A DNA stretch of 64,000 nucleotides from Deltaproteobacteria bacterium (GCA_024279915.1 JAJRRB010000057.1:1-64000); one strand, 5' to 3'. Positions 8,997 to 17,284 are shown, counted from the first letter of the stretch. Notes: a model not told the origin generated them from the letters alone. Made by a program: numbers and translations.

Positions 8997-10511
8997 ATGC
9001 TGAAAAACATTCTCGATATCCCCTTTTTCGGGGCGATCATTCGTTCAACCTGGACTTGGCGGTTGCTGCGTCTGGCAATGCTTGGACTGCTGTTGGTGAT
9101 GATTGCCTACGGTTGGCATCAGCACGCCATTCCCGGTGTGGATGTGCGCGATCCTTTGATGTACAGCAACTTTACGACCTTCAACCTCTGGGTGTTGTGG
9201 ATGATGGGCATGGTTGTTGTCGCCATGTTCCTTGGGCGCTCCTGGTGCACTGTCTGTCCGGTCGGCTGGCTTAATGGCCTGATCAGTCGTTTTGGACTGC
9301 GTCGTGAGATGCCATCATGGCTGAATAACTTCATTCCGGTTACCCTGGTGCTGGTCTTATTGCAACTGCTGGTTTATTTCTTCTCCATTCATCGTTATCC
9401 CGATTATACCGCTCTGTTGCTGGCCTTGATGGTTGTCCTGGCTCTTGTTATGGGCCTGATCTATCGTCGCAGATCCTTTTGCTTATTGTTTTGCCCGGCA
9501 GGAGCCGTCTTCAGTCTCTATGCTCGCCTGGCCCCCTGGCAATTGCGCGTCAAGGAGAAGACTGTTTGTGAGAGTTGTCAGGCTAAACCGTGCGTCTCGA
9601 CAGAACAGGTCTGGAAACAAGCCTCGATCAGTAGTTTGAGACTCAACTGGCGAACCCGAGCGGAAGGTTGTCCGGTTGCCCTGGTGCCGGCAGCAATCAA
9701 CGACAGCGCCGCTTGTACTCTTTGCTTGAACTGTGTTCAGACGTGCTGTAACGATAATGTCTCTCTTGGCTTCCGTAACTGGCCAGGTGATTTGCGGCAA
9801 GGTGGCCTGCGTCCCAGCGAGGCACTTTTCTTCATGGTGCTGCTCGGTATGTTGACCGCTAACTTTGCCAAGGTTTATGTCACTCTGCGTGAAGCGATCT
9901 TCTGGCCGCCGGAGAATCTGGCGCTGTCGCTTGGCTGGGACGCTGCCGGATTCTATCCGCTGGCAATGATCTGGGTCGGTCTGCTCTTCCCGTTGTTGAT
10001 CATGCTGCCTGGATTGCTCATTTATCTGGTTGGACAGGTCAAAATCTCAACACTGGAGGGAGAGCCTGACGATGCGCCAAGGGAGGCCACGGCGACATTC
10101 ACCCTGTCAGGCTTCATGACTCTGCTGGGACAAATGGCCTTGCCATTACTGCCACTGGTTCTTTCGGCTCATCTGACTCTTGCGATTGTGAAATTGAATG
10201 CAAAATTTGGTTATTTGCCATTAGCACTTCAGGACCCTTCTGGTGTGAAAAGTTTCCTGGCGATCAACGTTATGCAGACGATGCCACCTCCAGGCGTACT
10301 CATTGCACTGGATATCCTGAAGTGGGTGATTGTTGTGATTCTGATTGTTGGCTTTGCTCTCTCTGTTGCTGCGGCATGGACTGTTGCTAAAAGCGAAGAT
10401 AATGGTCAGCAGAAAATAGACCGACCATTTTTTGTGGCGGCTCTTGTGACCCTGTTTATTCTCTCTGGTTTTTATGGTTCTACGGTGATGGAATGGCTAT
10501 TCGTACGCTAA
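8997..10511 (+). CDS. NapH/NosR-type polyferredoxin membrane protein
   Basis: The 504-residue protein has several hydrophobic segments plus cysteine motifs of a membrane-bound iron-sulfur protein. It carries CTVCP near residue 83 and CLLFCP near 165, the paired CxxCP-type motifs of NosR/NapH proteins. These are followed by CESCQAKPC and a ferredoxin-like CTLCLNCVQTC. Such proteins pass electrons from the quinone pool to periplasmic acceptors. In this cluster it would feed the heme lipoprotein or whatever the beta-helix and PhnD-like proteins serve; this is inference. It overlaps the next gene by 19 bases. Confidence 0.85.
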   Translation: MLKNILDIPFFGAIIRSTWTWRLLRLAMLGLLLVMIAYGWHQHAIPGVDVRDPLMYSNFTTFNLWVLWMMGMVVVAMFLGRSWCTVCPVGWLNGLISRFGLRREMPSWLNNFIPVTLVLVLLQLLVYFFSIHRYPDYTALLLALMVVLALVMGLIYRRRSFCLLFCPAGAVFSLYARLAPWQLRVKEKTVCESCQAKPCVSTEQVWKQASISSLRLNWRTRAEGCPVALVPAAINDSAACTLCLNCVQTCCNDNVSLGFRNWPGDLRQGGLRPSEALFFMVLLGMLTANFAKVYVTLREAIFWPPENLALSLGWDAAGFYPLAMIWVGLLFPLLIMLPGLLIYLVGQVKISTLEGEPDDAPREATATFTLSGFMTLLGQMALPLLPLVLSAHLTLAIVKLNAKFGYLPLALQDPSGVKSFLAINVMQTMPPPGVLIALDILKWVIVVILIVGFALSVAAAWTVAKSEDNGQQKIDRPFFVAALVTLFILSGFYGSTVMEWLFVR

Positions 10512-10978
10512 ATGGAATTGTTCTGACTCTATTGCTGACTTTGCTGGTCAGTGTGCCAGCACAGGCTTGCTTTGGACCGAAACTATTTGTCGGGGCAGGG
10601 CAGAGCGTGCAAGATGAAGCTCTTTTCGCCCTGGTTACTCTCTATGTGCAGGAAAAGACTGGCGTTGGAAGTATCCGCATAGAGGTCGAATCAGGGCAGG
10701 ACCCACTGGCCTTGTTCGCAGCGGAAAAGGCTGATCTGATTTTTGTAGCGTCAGATTCTCTTGAGAATACGGTTCTGCAAATAGCAGGTATGCCACTGCT
10801 GGTGACAGGCCCGCGTCCGCTTGAGGAGCTACAGTTTACCACCGTGCTGCCAGCCATCCGAAAGCTTAATCGGTTGTTGAAAAAAGAAGATGTTGAGCTG
10901 ATTGTCAGTCAGATTGAAGCTGGTGAGAGTGCCATGGCCTCCGCCCGTAAATTCCTCATGGAACTTCGATGGATATGA
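10493..10978 (+). CDS. Small exported protein, solute-binding-like
   Basis: The 161-residue protein has an N-terminal signal peptide ending in PAQA followed by a cysteine. Cleavage by signal peptidase I after AQA is likelier than lipidation because the lipobox is poor. The mature part loosely resembles one lobe of a periplasmic solute-binding protein, with the VASDSLENTVLQIAG and GPRPLEEL stretches. It is shorter than a complete binding protein. I do not recognise a specific family. Overlaps on both sides (19 bases upstream, 4 downstream) argue for translational coupling within the cluster. Confidence 0.6.
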   Translation: MAIRTLNGIVLTLLLTLLVSVPAQACFGPKLFVGAGQSVQDEALFALVTLYVQEKTGVGSIRIEVESGQDPLALFAAEKADLIFVASDSLENTVLQIAGMPLLVTGPRPLEELQFTTVLPAIRKLNRLLKKEDVELIVSQIEAGESAMASARKFLMELRWI

Positions 10979-11784
10979 AGTTAAGCTGCTGGAAAATAAC
11001 TTGTTTTGTGGTTGCCATTGTTGCGGCTGTGACTTCCTGTCCTTCTGCGTCGTATGCCGTTGATATGGTGCAGGAGTACTCAGGAGCATTTTCTGGCGAC
11101 TTGGTTTGGCAAGAGTCTGTGACTATGACAGCTGATGTGCTGATTCTTAAAGGGGCTACTTTGACAATCCGTGCAGGTACTCAAATCAGTGTTGTGCCCG
11201 CAGAAGGAACCAAGATCGATCCTGAGTATTTGTCACCACTGACCGAGCTTCTTGTCAGAGGAAAACTCGACATTCAAGGGACGCCTGAGAAGCCAGTGCG
11301 TTTTATCATCATAGAGACCAGCGAAACCGAAGAGATTGCCTGGGCTGGTATTACTCTTGATAACGCTGTTGAGAGTTATATCCAGAGGGTTGAACTGGAA
11401 CGTGCCGACACTGCAATCCGTTGCGTCACATCGTCTCCAGAGATAATAGAAGCCAAGATCGCCAACTGTCGCTATGGCATTGTTGCCCAGCAACAGAGCC
11501 ACCCGAAAATTCTCGGTAATATTCTGGTTGACGGGGAGGGCGGCATCTTCTCTTTGAGTGGCTCCAATCCGTATCTGAAGAATAACCAGATCATAAACCA
11601 TGATGAAGAGGCCGTGTTTGTCGACGCCAGCAGCCGTCCCTGGTTGGATCGTAACACGATCAAAGGTAACGCTATCGGTCTTGCCCTTTATCCCCGTGAC
11701 TTGCCCTATGACTTGACTGCGGTCACAGACAACCAGGAAAATGTCCGATGGCTGGGTCGCCAGGGACAGGCAGACGTCAAATGA
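10975..11784 (+). CDS. NosD-like periplasmic beta-helix protein (first copy)
   Basis: The roughly 269-residue protein carries a signal peptide (hydrophobic stretch then ASYAVDM) and is exported. The body has the DLVWQESVTMTADVLILKG and LTIRAGTQI pattern of a right-handed parallel beta-helix, as in NosD/CASH-domain proteins. The start at 10975 gives an ATGA overlap with the preceding stop, as in several other junctions here; an ATG at 10969 is the alternative. In nitrous-oxide reductase clusters NosD acts in metal-centre assembly, but no nosZ is present in this window. Its function here is therefore open. Confidence 0.75.
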   Translation: MKLSCWKITCFVVAIVAAVTSCPSASYAVDMVQEYSGAFSGDLVWQESVTMTADVLILKGATLTIRAGTQISVVPAEGTKIDPEYLSPLTELLVRGKLDIQGTPEKPVRFIIIETSETEEIAWAGITLDNAVESYIQRVELERADTAIRCVTSSPEIIEAKIANCRYGIVAQQQSHPKILGNILVDGEGGIFSLSGSNPYLKNNQIINHDEEAVFVDASSRPWLDRNTIKGNAIGLALYPRDLPYDLTAVTDNQENVRWLGRQGQADVK

Positions 11785-12884
11785 TGCGCTTATGGAGTCT
11801 CTTTTTGTTGCTATTGGTCGCACCGGTATCGGCGATTGCTGATGAGGTACTGGTCTATCAAGGCGAACAAACCATCTTTGAGGATACCGTCTGGAATGGT
11901 GATATCCTGATAGACGGAATCTTGACGGTAGCGGCAGGGGTAACGCTGGAAATCCGACCTGGTAGCCAGATCCGCTTCACTCGTTTTGATAGCAATGGTG
12001 ACGGCATTGGCGAACATGAAATTTTTTCTCAAGGGATCATTCGTGTCATCGGCACCGTTGACGAACCTGTCCTCTTCACTTCGGCCGAAGCAGAACCACG
12101 CCCTGGTGACTGGGGGGCGATCAATATGATGGTGAGCGAAGAGGAAAACCTTCTGGAGAACTGTATCATCGAATATGCTTATCGTGGATTTCATGCTCAT
12201 TACTCACAGGCAAGGTTGCTGAATAGTACTTTCAGAAACAATATGCGCGGCGCGCAATTCCAGGAATCACAGGTAGTTATCGACGGCTGTCGTTTTCTTG
12301 ACAACCGTAACGGTATGCAATTTCGTGACAGTAAAGTCACCTTGAGAGGCTCGACGATCTCGGGAAGTCACTGGGGTCTCCGTTGTGTTTACAGCGACCT
12401 GAAAATGAGCGGTTGTACGATTGAAAACAATCTGGTTAACGGTGCGAACATCCGTGATGGCAAGATCGAAGCACGAGGCAACCGGATCGTTGGCAATCGT
12501 CGCGGACTTTATCTGCAGCGCAGTGAAGCGCAGATTGTTGGCAACGATCTTTCTGCAAATAGCGAGCACGGCATTTTTCTTGAAGAGTCAACAGTTGAGG
12601 TGGTCGATAACCGTCTTGCCAATAACGGTCGCGCTGGTGTGCGCTGGTTAAACAGCAAGGGTCGGTTTGCTCGTAACATGATCGCTGATAACGGTGTCTA
12701 TGGCTTCATTAACGATGGCACCACTGCTGTTGAAGCCCGTAACAACTGGTGGGGATCAGCAAAGTCCACTGATATCGTTGCTGCAATACGTGACGGCAGC
12801 GATCGTTCCGGGCTCGGACTTGTTGATAGCCGGTATCCATTGATGCAGCCTTTACCATTTAACCTTTTGTCGGAGACTCCATGA
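11781..12884 (+). CDS. NosD-like periplasmic beta-helix protein (second copy)
   Basis: The ATG at 11781 overlaps the previous stop as ATGA and begins a clean signal peptide (MMRLWSLFLLLLVAPVSA), so it is preferred to the upstream ATG at 11748. The 367-residue protein is built of many short beta-helix turns, with recurrent patterns such as NxxGxxF, IENNLVNGANIRDG and NRIVGNRRGLYLQRSEA typical of NosD/parallel beta-helix repeats. It is related in layout to the preceding gene, suggesting duplication. The gene also overlaps the PhnD-like gene by four bases. It is a periplasmic binding or assembly factor of unknown substrate. Confidence 0.8.
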   Translation: MMRLWSLFLLLLVAPVSAIADEVLVYQGEQTIFEDTVWNGDILIDGILTVAAGVTLEIRPGSQIRFTRFDSNGDGIGEHEIFSQGIIRVIGTVDEPVLFTSAEAEPRPGDWGAINMMVSEEENLLENCIIEYAYRGFHAHYSQARLLNSTFRNNMRGAQFQESQVVIDGCRFLDNRNGMQFRDSKVTLRGSTISGSHWGLRCVYSDLKMSGCTIENNLVNGANIRDGKIEARGNRIVGNRRGLYLQRSEAQIVGNDLSANSEHGIFLEESTVEVVDNRLANNGRAGVRWLNSKGRFARNMIADNGVYGFINDGTTAVEARNNWWGSAKSTDIVAAIRDGSDRSGLGLVDSRYPLMQPLPFNLLSETP

Positions 12885-13774
12885 AGTATCTGATCCTGAT
12901 TTTCCTCCTCTGCGGAGTTTTATTAAGTGGTTGCGAACAGCCACTCGAAGGCCCTCCGATTCGCATTGGCTATATGAATTGCAACAGCGAAACGGAAACC
13001 ATGCAACGTTTCCGGCCACTGACAGCCTACCTGTCGCAAGAGCTGGGGCGTCCGTTCGAAGCGGTGCCGGTTGATACTCAAGATTTTGAGTCGCGTTTTG
13101 CCGCTGGAGAGTTCACATTCACTCATGGTAACAGCCTGCTCTACATCATTATGCACGAGAATCAGGGCTTGCGACTGCTCGCAACCGAAAAGCGTGGTCA
13201 GTTCGGCTCCCGTACTGCTGGCTCCATCATTGTTCGTAAGGATAGCCCGATCAAGACGATTAAAGATCTACAGGGCAAGCGCATGCTCTTTGGCCCACAA
13301 TTGGCTCCGACCGGTTACCTCGCACAGTATGATCTGATGTTGCAGGCAGGCTTCGACCCAGAAGTTGGTCTTGATTATTACGCGATCCCGCGCGGCGCGT
13401 ATAAACATGAAAAAGTCATCTACGGTGTTTATTTTGGCGAGTACGATGTCGCGGCAGCACCAACTCTGGATCTTGAGCTGATGACACGTGAAGGACGTAT
13501 CTCAGCTGATGATTTTCGGATCCTGGCCCAGAGTGAAATTATACCTTACTGCACATTTGGTGCGGATAAAGATGCTGATGCAGAATTAGTGGAGAAATTC
13601 CGTAAAGCTTTGGTTGAATTGACCCCGGAAACAACGGTCAAAATAGATGGCGAGACAATCAAAGTGCTTGACTCGGCGTGGATTGATGGCTTTGAAACTC
13701 TTCTCGATGAGGATTACGACCCCATCCGGGCCATGGCAAAGCGCGTCAATATGCCGCCTTACCAGGAGTTTTAA
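12881..13774 (+). CDS. PhnD-like solute-binding lipoprotein
   Basis: The 297-residue protein has a lipobox LSGC near residue 18 and then a PhnD-type (phosphate/phosphite/phosphonate ABC) solute-binding fold: IRIGYMNCNSETE, FRPLTAYLSQELG, HGNSLLY, SIIVRKDSPIKTIKDLQGKR and FGPQLAPTGYL. No ABC permease or ATPase gene is nearby. It may therefore deliver a ligand to a non-ABC system or act as a sensor, as other PhnD-like orphans do. The ligand cannot be told from sequence. It overlaps the beta-helix gene by ATGA and is followed by the TPR gene after four bases. Confidence 0.85.
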   Translation: MKYLILIFLLCGVLLSGCEQPLEGPPIRIGYMNCNSETETMQRFRPLTAYLSQELGRPFEAVPVDTQDFESRFAAGEFTFTHGNSLLYIIMHENQGLRLLATEKRGQFGSRTAGSIIVRKDSPIKTIKDLQGKRMLFGPQLAPTGYLAQYDLMLQAGFDPEVGLDYYAIPRGAYKHEKVIYGVYFGEYDVAAAPTLDLELMTREGRISADDFRILAQSEIIPYCTFGADKDADAELVEKFRKALVELTPETTVKIDGETIKVLDSAWIDGFETLLDEDYDPIRAMAKRVNMPPYQEF

Positions 13775-13778
13775 TTTG

Positions 13779-14321
13779 ATGCTGCGTGATCGATTCGATC
13801 AGTTGATGATCGTCGCTCTGGTGGGCGTTCTGATCTTTACTGCCGTACTGATGGCTGGTGCTGGGCCGCGTGAAGATAATCGTGATGCTCAGGCCGCAAA
13901 ACGTCAATTAGAACGTGAAATATTGCATCAAGCTCGTGTGGCTTATATTAAACGGCATTACACTCCCGTTATCACCTTGCGCGATAGCGGCGCCTTGCCT
14001 GATGCCCTCCTTAAATTGGAAGAGTTGAGCCGGACTTTACCCGGTGAAGCCCATAATGATTTGTTAAGTGGCGATATTATGTTGCGCATGGGCCAGTTTG
14101 ACCGAGCCATAAGCAAGCTTGCCTCTGCAGTAAAACACAACGCTGATTATGTTGATTCCGCAAGTCCCTTGAGTCAACGGCCATTGATTGAAGCCGCTGT
14201 TTCAGAAAGTTTACCGCTGATTCGTGATCGACTACGTGTACAGCCGGAAAACCGCACTCTCGCGCAAGTATTGAAAGATGGTTACTATTTGCAGAGCCGT
14301 CTTGCCGGAGGTTGCGAATGA
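13779..14321 (+). CDS. Membrane-anchored TPR-like protein
   Basis: The ATG at 13779, five bases after the previous stop, gives a 180-residue protein. The longer frame upstream lies inside the PhnD-like gene. An N-terminal transmembrane anchor (LMIVALVGVLIFTAVLMAG) is followed by helical, TPR-like sequence (ALLKLEELSRTLPGEAHNDLLSGDIMLRMGQFDRAISKL). It probably faces the periplasm and mediates protein contacts. It overlaps the YedE-like gene by ATGA. The TPR assignment rests on pattern only, and no catalytic motif is present. Confidence 0.65.
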   Translation: MLRDRFDQLMIVALVGVLIFTAVLMAGAGPREDNRDAQAAKRQLEREILHQARVAYIKRHYTPVITLRDSGALPDALLKLEELSRTLPGEAHNDLLSGDIMLRMGQFDRAISKLASAVKHNADYVDSASPLSQRPLIEAAVSESLPLIRDRLRVQPENRTLAQVLKDGYYLQSRLAGGCE

Positions 14322-15388
14322 GCTCAACCTTGCGTGACCGTCATTTCTGGGTCGTTGTGGCAGCGGGTGCCGGGCTTGGTATTCTCGGGGTGCTGCTTGC
14401 TGTTTGGGGAAATCCTCAAAACAGTGGGATTTGCGTTTCCTACTTTATTGAAAACTCATCCGGAGCGCTCGGTTTGCATGATAACGAGCGCATGCAATAT
14501 CTGCGGCCGGAGTTGATTGGTTTCGTGCTTGGTTCAATTTTGTGTGCGTCACTTTTTCGTGAATTCCGTTCGCGTGGGGGCAGTGCACCACTCGCACGGC
14601 TGGTCTCTGGTATCTTTCTGATCGTTGGCAGTGCGGTTTTTATCGGTTGTCCGATTAAGCTTTTTCTCAGGCTGACGGCCGGGGACATCACCTCTGTCGC
14701 TGGTCTTGTTGGCTTGGTAGCTGGTGTCTGGATCGGGTTGCAGGGGTTGGCCAGGGGCATTGACCTGGGTCGAGCTGAAGACGAACGTGGTGCCACCGGC
14801 ATGTTGGTTCCTGCTGGATTTGTCCTGTTGTTGGTCTTTCTGCTTGCTCGTCCGACTTTTATTCTCTTTTCCGATCGCGGCAGCGCAGCTCAACACGCTC
14901 CTTTGCTGATATCGTTGGCCGTTGGCCTAACCCTTGGCGCACTTGCTCAACGCAGCCGTTTCTGTATTACCGGCAGCGTCCGCGATGGCATGTTGATGGG
15001 TAGCCGCAGCCCGCTGTTCTGGGGCTTGTTAGCTTTTCTGGCCGGTGCTTTTGTAACCAATCTGGCGATGGGACGTTTTAACTTCGGCCTCTATGGACAG
15101 CCGGGCGCGCACCTTGAATATCTCTGGAGTTTTCTGGGCATGCTTTTGGTCGGGTGGCTTTCTGTCCTGATCGGTGGTTGTCCTTTCCGTCAGTTGATTA
15201 AAGCCGGGGAGGGTGATGCCGATGCCGGTCTGGCTGTCATCGGTATGTTACTCGGTGGTGGTCTGGTTCAGTCCTGGGGGATTGCAGCTACAGCAGCCGG
15301 AGTCTCTATGTCCGGTAAAATCGCCGTTCTTGCCGGGTTGGCTTTTGTGCTTGTCATGAGTCTGCTCTTTCGTGATCGAACTGCTTAG
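14318..15388 (+). CDS. YedE-like putative selenium transporter
   Basis: The start at 14318 has GGAGG six bases upstream and an ATGA overlap with the preceding gene. The 356-residue polytopic protein belongs to the YeeE/YedE family. It closely follows the YedE-related selenium-metabolism subgroup: GNPQNSGICVSYFIENSSG, LRPELIGFVLGS, the conserved cysteine of VFIGCPIKL, LAQRSRFCITGSVRD and IGGCPFRQLIKAGEGD. YeeE/YedE relatives move thiosulfate-type sulfur across the membrane through cysteines; the selenium subgroup is assigned by genomic association with selenium enzymes. Its position between the redox cluster and the radical SAM module suggests it supplies Se or S to that module, which is inference. 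Confidence 0.85.
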   Translation: MSSTLRDRHFWVVVAAGAGLGILGVLLAVWGNPQNSGICVSYFIENSSGALGLHDNERMQYLRPELIGFVLGSILCASLFREFRSRGGSAPLARLVSGIFLIVGSAVFIGCPIKLFLRLTAGDITSVAGLVGLVAGVWIGLQGLARGIDLGRAEDERGATGMLVPAGFVLLLVFLLARPTFILFSDRGSAAQHAPLLISLAVGLTLGALAQRSRFCITGSVRDGMLMGSRSPLFWGLLAFLAGAFVTNLAMGRFNFGLYGQPGAHLEYLWSFLGMLLVGWLSVLIGGCPFRQLIKAGEGDADAGLAVIGMLLGGGLVQSWGIAATAAGVSMSGKIAVLAGLAFVLVMSLLFRDRTA

Positions 15389-15431
15389 GGATTTAGAAGC
15401 TATTGCTAAACCGTTTAAAACATAAGAAAAA

Positions 15432-15571
15432 TTAGCCGCGATGAAAGTCTATCAAGATCGATGGTTTTAACCTGGCCAATCATTGTTTTTATCGATTTTC
15501 ATAGATTCTGATCGCGGCTGAATAAAGGTTTTGTTTAAGTTTGATCAGCGTTCATCAGATTTGATCAGCGT
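15432..15571. repeat. Inverted and direct repeat element upstream of the PqqD-like gene
   Basis: Arms at 15432-15462 and 15491-15522 are inverted complements that begin with TTAGCCGCGAT and end with ATCGCGGCTGAA. Just downstream the unit TTTGATCAGCG occurs twice (15540 and 15560). This resembles degenerate dispersed repeats of other bacterial genomes. It fills most of the gap between the YedE-like and PqqD-like genes, so the promoter of the peptide-modification genes, if separate, must lie in or just after it. Confidence 0.65.
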
Positions 15572-15634
15572 CCCATTGTTTTTTGCTTTTAAGGGACTTA
15601 CATGTTGTTTTCTGTGTTGAAAAGGATATGAATT

Positions 15635-15949
15635 GTGAATAATCCTCTACGTAGCCCCGATATTGTCTGGCGAGTTGAGAAACGTCGTCAGGCTGAAGTG
15701 CTCAAGGCTCTGGAAGCTGGTGAAGATGTTGACGACAGTGGCACGGTGATCCTGCTGCAATCAGGTATGATGCATCAGCTTAATCTGGTTGGTGGCTTGA
15801 TCTGGCAACAGTGTGATGGGCAACAGACGCTTGCAGCGATTGCTGCAGAGCTGGCCAGAGAGTTTTCAGTGGAGCAGGAGGAAGTTGAGTCAGATGTTGA
15901 CGAGTTTGTTACTGATTTAAAAGAGAGAGGTTGGTTGATCAATGGCTGA
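15635..15949 (+). CDS. PqqD-like peptide chaperone (GeoRSP-type)
   Basis: The 104-residue protein starts at GTG with AAGGA eight bases upstream. It has the PqqD fold pattern, including GTVILLQSGMMHQLNLVGGLIWQQCDG followed by a helical region ending DLKERGWL. PqqD-like domains bind leader peptides and present them to radical SAM enzymes. The gene overlaps the radical SAM gene by eight bases, so the two are translationally coupled. The set PqqD, radical SAM/SPASM and SPASM protein matches the predicted GeoRSP system of Geobacter relatives, from recall of the TIGRFAM descriptions. The YxxP motif of the small peptide downstream is the type of sequence such domains recognise. Confidence 0.85.
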   Translation: MNNPLRSPDIVWRVEKRRQAEVLKALEAGEDVDDSGTVILLQSGMMHQLNLVGGLIWQQCDGQQTLAAIAAELAREFSVEQEEVESDVDEFVTDLKERGWLING

Positions 15950-16943
15950 AGTCACGGAAATGTTTTCTGCACCTTTGACATTTAATTGGACACTTTCGTA
16001 TCGCTGCAACTTTGTTTGTGAGCATTGTTACAGCCGCGATGAAGAGTGCCCGGAACTGGCGATACAGGACATCAAACGGGTGGTCGATATCCTGGTCGAA
16101 CAACAGGTTCCATTTATCAACTTTGGTGGTGGTGAACCGTTGATCCGCAAGGACCTGTATGAGGTCGCTGAATACGCTTCCAAGCGTGGTCTGAATGTTT
16201 CGATGAATACTAACGGCTGGCTGCTTGATGAGGTCGCTGCTCAGAGACTCAAAGACGTCGGCTTTAAAAGTGTCGGCATCAGTATCGATAGTTCGGAAGC
16301 GTCGGTTCATGACGCATTTCGCAATATGCCAGGATCTTATGAGAAGGCCGTGCGTGGGCTTGACGCCCTGCGTAAAGTTGGGTTGAAGAGCACCATGAGT
16401 TCGGTGATCTCGCGCATCAATTACCAGGCCTTTCGTGAATTACTAGATCTGGCTCGCGAACACGGGGTTAATCAAGTTTATCTGCATAACTTTAAATGCA
16501 GCGGTCGTGGTCTTAAAAATCGCGAAGAACTCGATCTGACTCCTGCGGAATGGCAGGCATTCTATCTTGAAGCTCTTGCTGTCAAGCACCAGACCGATGA
16601 TCTGACAATCTCCTTTGACGACCCGGTGATTGCCTCCCTGCCTGAATATCAGGAGAAAACCATGGTCAAGGGGAGTAGCTGCGGTAAGCTTTCACTACAT
16701 TTACGACCGAATGGCGATATCACCCCCTGTGGTTTCATCCCAGTCGTTGTCGGTAACATATTGAAAGAAGATTTTGAAAAGATCTGGTTTGACTCGCCAG
16801 TTCTCAAAGCAATGCGTGCTAAGGAGGCCACTGGCAAATGTGCCGGATGTTCAGCCTTTGACGATTGTCAGGGTGGTTGTACTGCACGCGCCTTTGCGAC
16901 CACCGGTGACTTTAATCAACCAGACCCGCATTGTTGGAAATAG
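15942..16943 (+). CDS. Radical SAM/SPASM peptide-modifying enzyme (GeoRSP-type)
   Basis: The 333-residue protein has the radical SAM cluster motif CX3CX2C at C22, C26 and C29 (CNFVCEHC), the GGGEP motif for SAM binding, and a C-terminal SPASM domain. Visible SPASM residues include CG...CGF near 250-265 and CAGCSAFDDCQGGC followed by a final Cys near 331, enough for auxiliary 4Fe-4S clusters. SPASM enzymes of this size mostly modify ribosomal peptides by making C-C, C-S or similar bonds. The likely substrate is the 18-residue peptide encoded 83 bases downstream. The exact chemistry is not predictable from the sequence. Confidence 0.9.
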   Translation: MAEVTEMFSAPLTFNWTLSYRCNFVCEHCYSRDEECPELAIQDIKRVVDILVEQQVPFINFGGGEPLIRKDLYEVAEYASKRGLNVSMNTNGWLLDEVAAQRLKDVGFKSVGISIDSSEASVHDAFRNMPGSYEKAVRGLDALRKVGLKSTMSSVISRINYQAFRELLDLAREHGVNQVYLHNFKCSGRGLKNREELDLTPAEWQAFYLEALAVKHQTDDLTISFDDPVIASLPEYQEKTMVKGSSCGKLSLHLRPNGDITPCGFIPVVVGNILKEDFEKIWFDSPVLKAMRAKEATGKCAGCSAFDDCQGGCTARAFATTGDFNQPDPHCWK

Positions 16944-17025
16944 AGGGTCGGAGTAACTTTACGTCTTTGCGTTAGATGCTTTTTGTTTTCGTGAGCACCA
17001 ACACTAACTTGAAAGGAGAACAACT

Positions 17026-17082
17026 ATGAAAAAGTACATCAAACCTGCTGTTGTTGGTTCCAGTAACGTTCACCCTTGCTGA
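17026..17082 (+). CDS. Candidate radical SAM-modified precursor peptide
   Basis: A tiny ORF with a strong AAGGAG (seven to eight bases upstream) encodes MKKYIKPAVVGSSNVHPC, placed directly after the radical SAM gene. The N-terminal half has the YxxP motif (Y4-P7) used by PqqD-like/RRE domains to bind leaders. The short tail SSNVHPC would be the core, with a terminal Cys as a likely modification site. The stop is TGA right after this Cys; if read as selenocysteine the product would be Cys-Sec followed by RLAT and then TAG. I do not see a convincing SECIS hairpin, so stop is the default reading. Precursor assignment rests on size, motif, ribosome-binding site and context. Confidence 0.7.
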   Translation: MKKYIKPAVVGSSNVHPC

Positions 17083-17092
17083 AGACTCGCTA

Positions 17093-17262
17093 CCTAGTTT
17101 TCGTCCGGAAACGGCCCTTTTCCGCAATCTCTGCGTCAATCTGCACATTTGATTGTGCGGCGTAAAGAACTACGCCTCCGCTCAAATGCTTGATTTTCTT
17201 GACCTTGCGAAAAATTGCTCGTTTCCAAATCGAAAACTGCACTTGTGCCCATCTGGGTTTCT
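17093..17262 (-). repeat. Structured intergenic element with stacked hairpins
   Basis: Several perfect short stems follow one another: CGGAAA/TTTCCG (17115-17135), GCACA/TGTGC around 17147, and GGCGTA/TACGCC with loop AAGAAC around 17160, the last extended by GCGG/CCGC. Read on the minus strand, a short open frame within it has protein-like composition (GGVVLYAAQSNVQIDAEIA), so a dispersed repeat or small RNA are both possible. It sits between the precursor peptide and the SPASM partner gene. I did not see a second copy in this window. Confidence 0.45.
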
Positions 17263-17284
17263 GGATGGACATTAGCTAACGGCA

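Noticed and set aside
8997-12884. A nitrous-oxide reductase (nos) cluster
   Set aside because: NosR/NapH-like and NosD-like proteins are present, but nosZ, nosL, nosF and nosY are not, so the name would be misleading.
17083-17140. SECIS element for the TGA at 17080
   Set aside because: The only clear stem (CGGAAA/TTTCCG) starts over 30 bases after TGA and has no suitable GU in its loop, so it does not fit the usual bacterial SECIS; left as an open test and not annotated.
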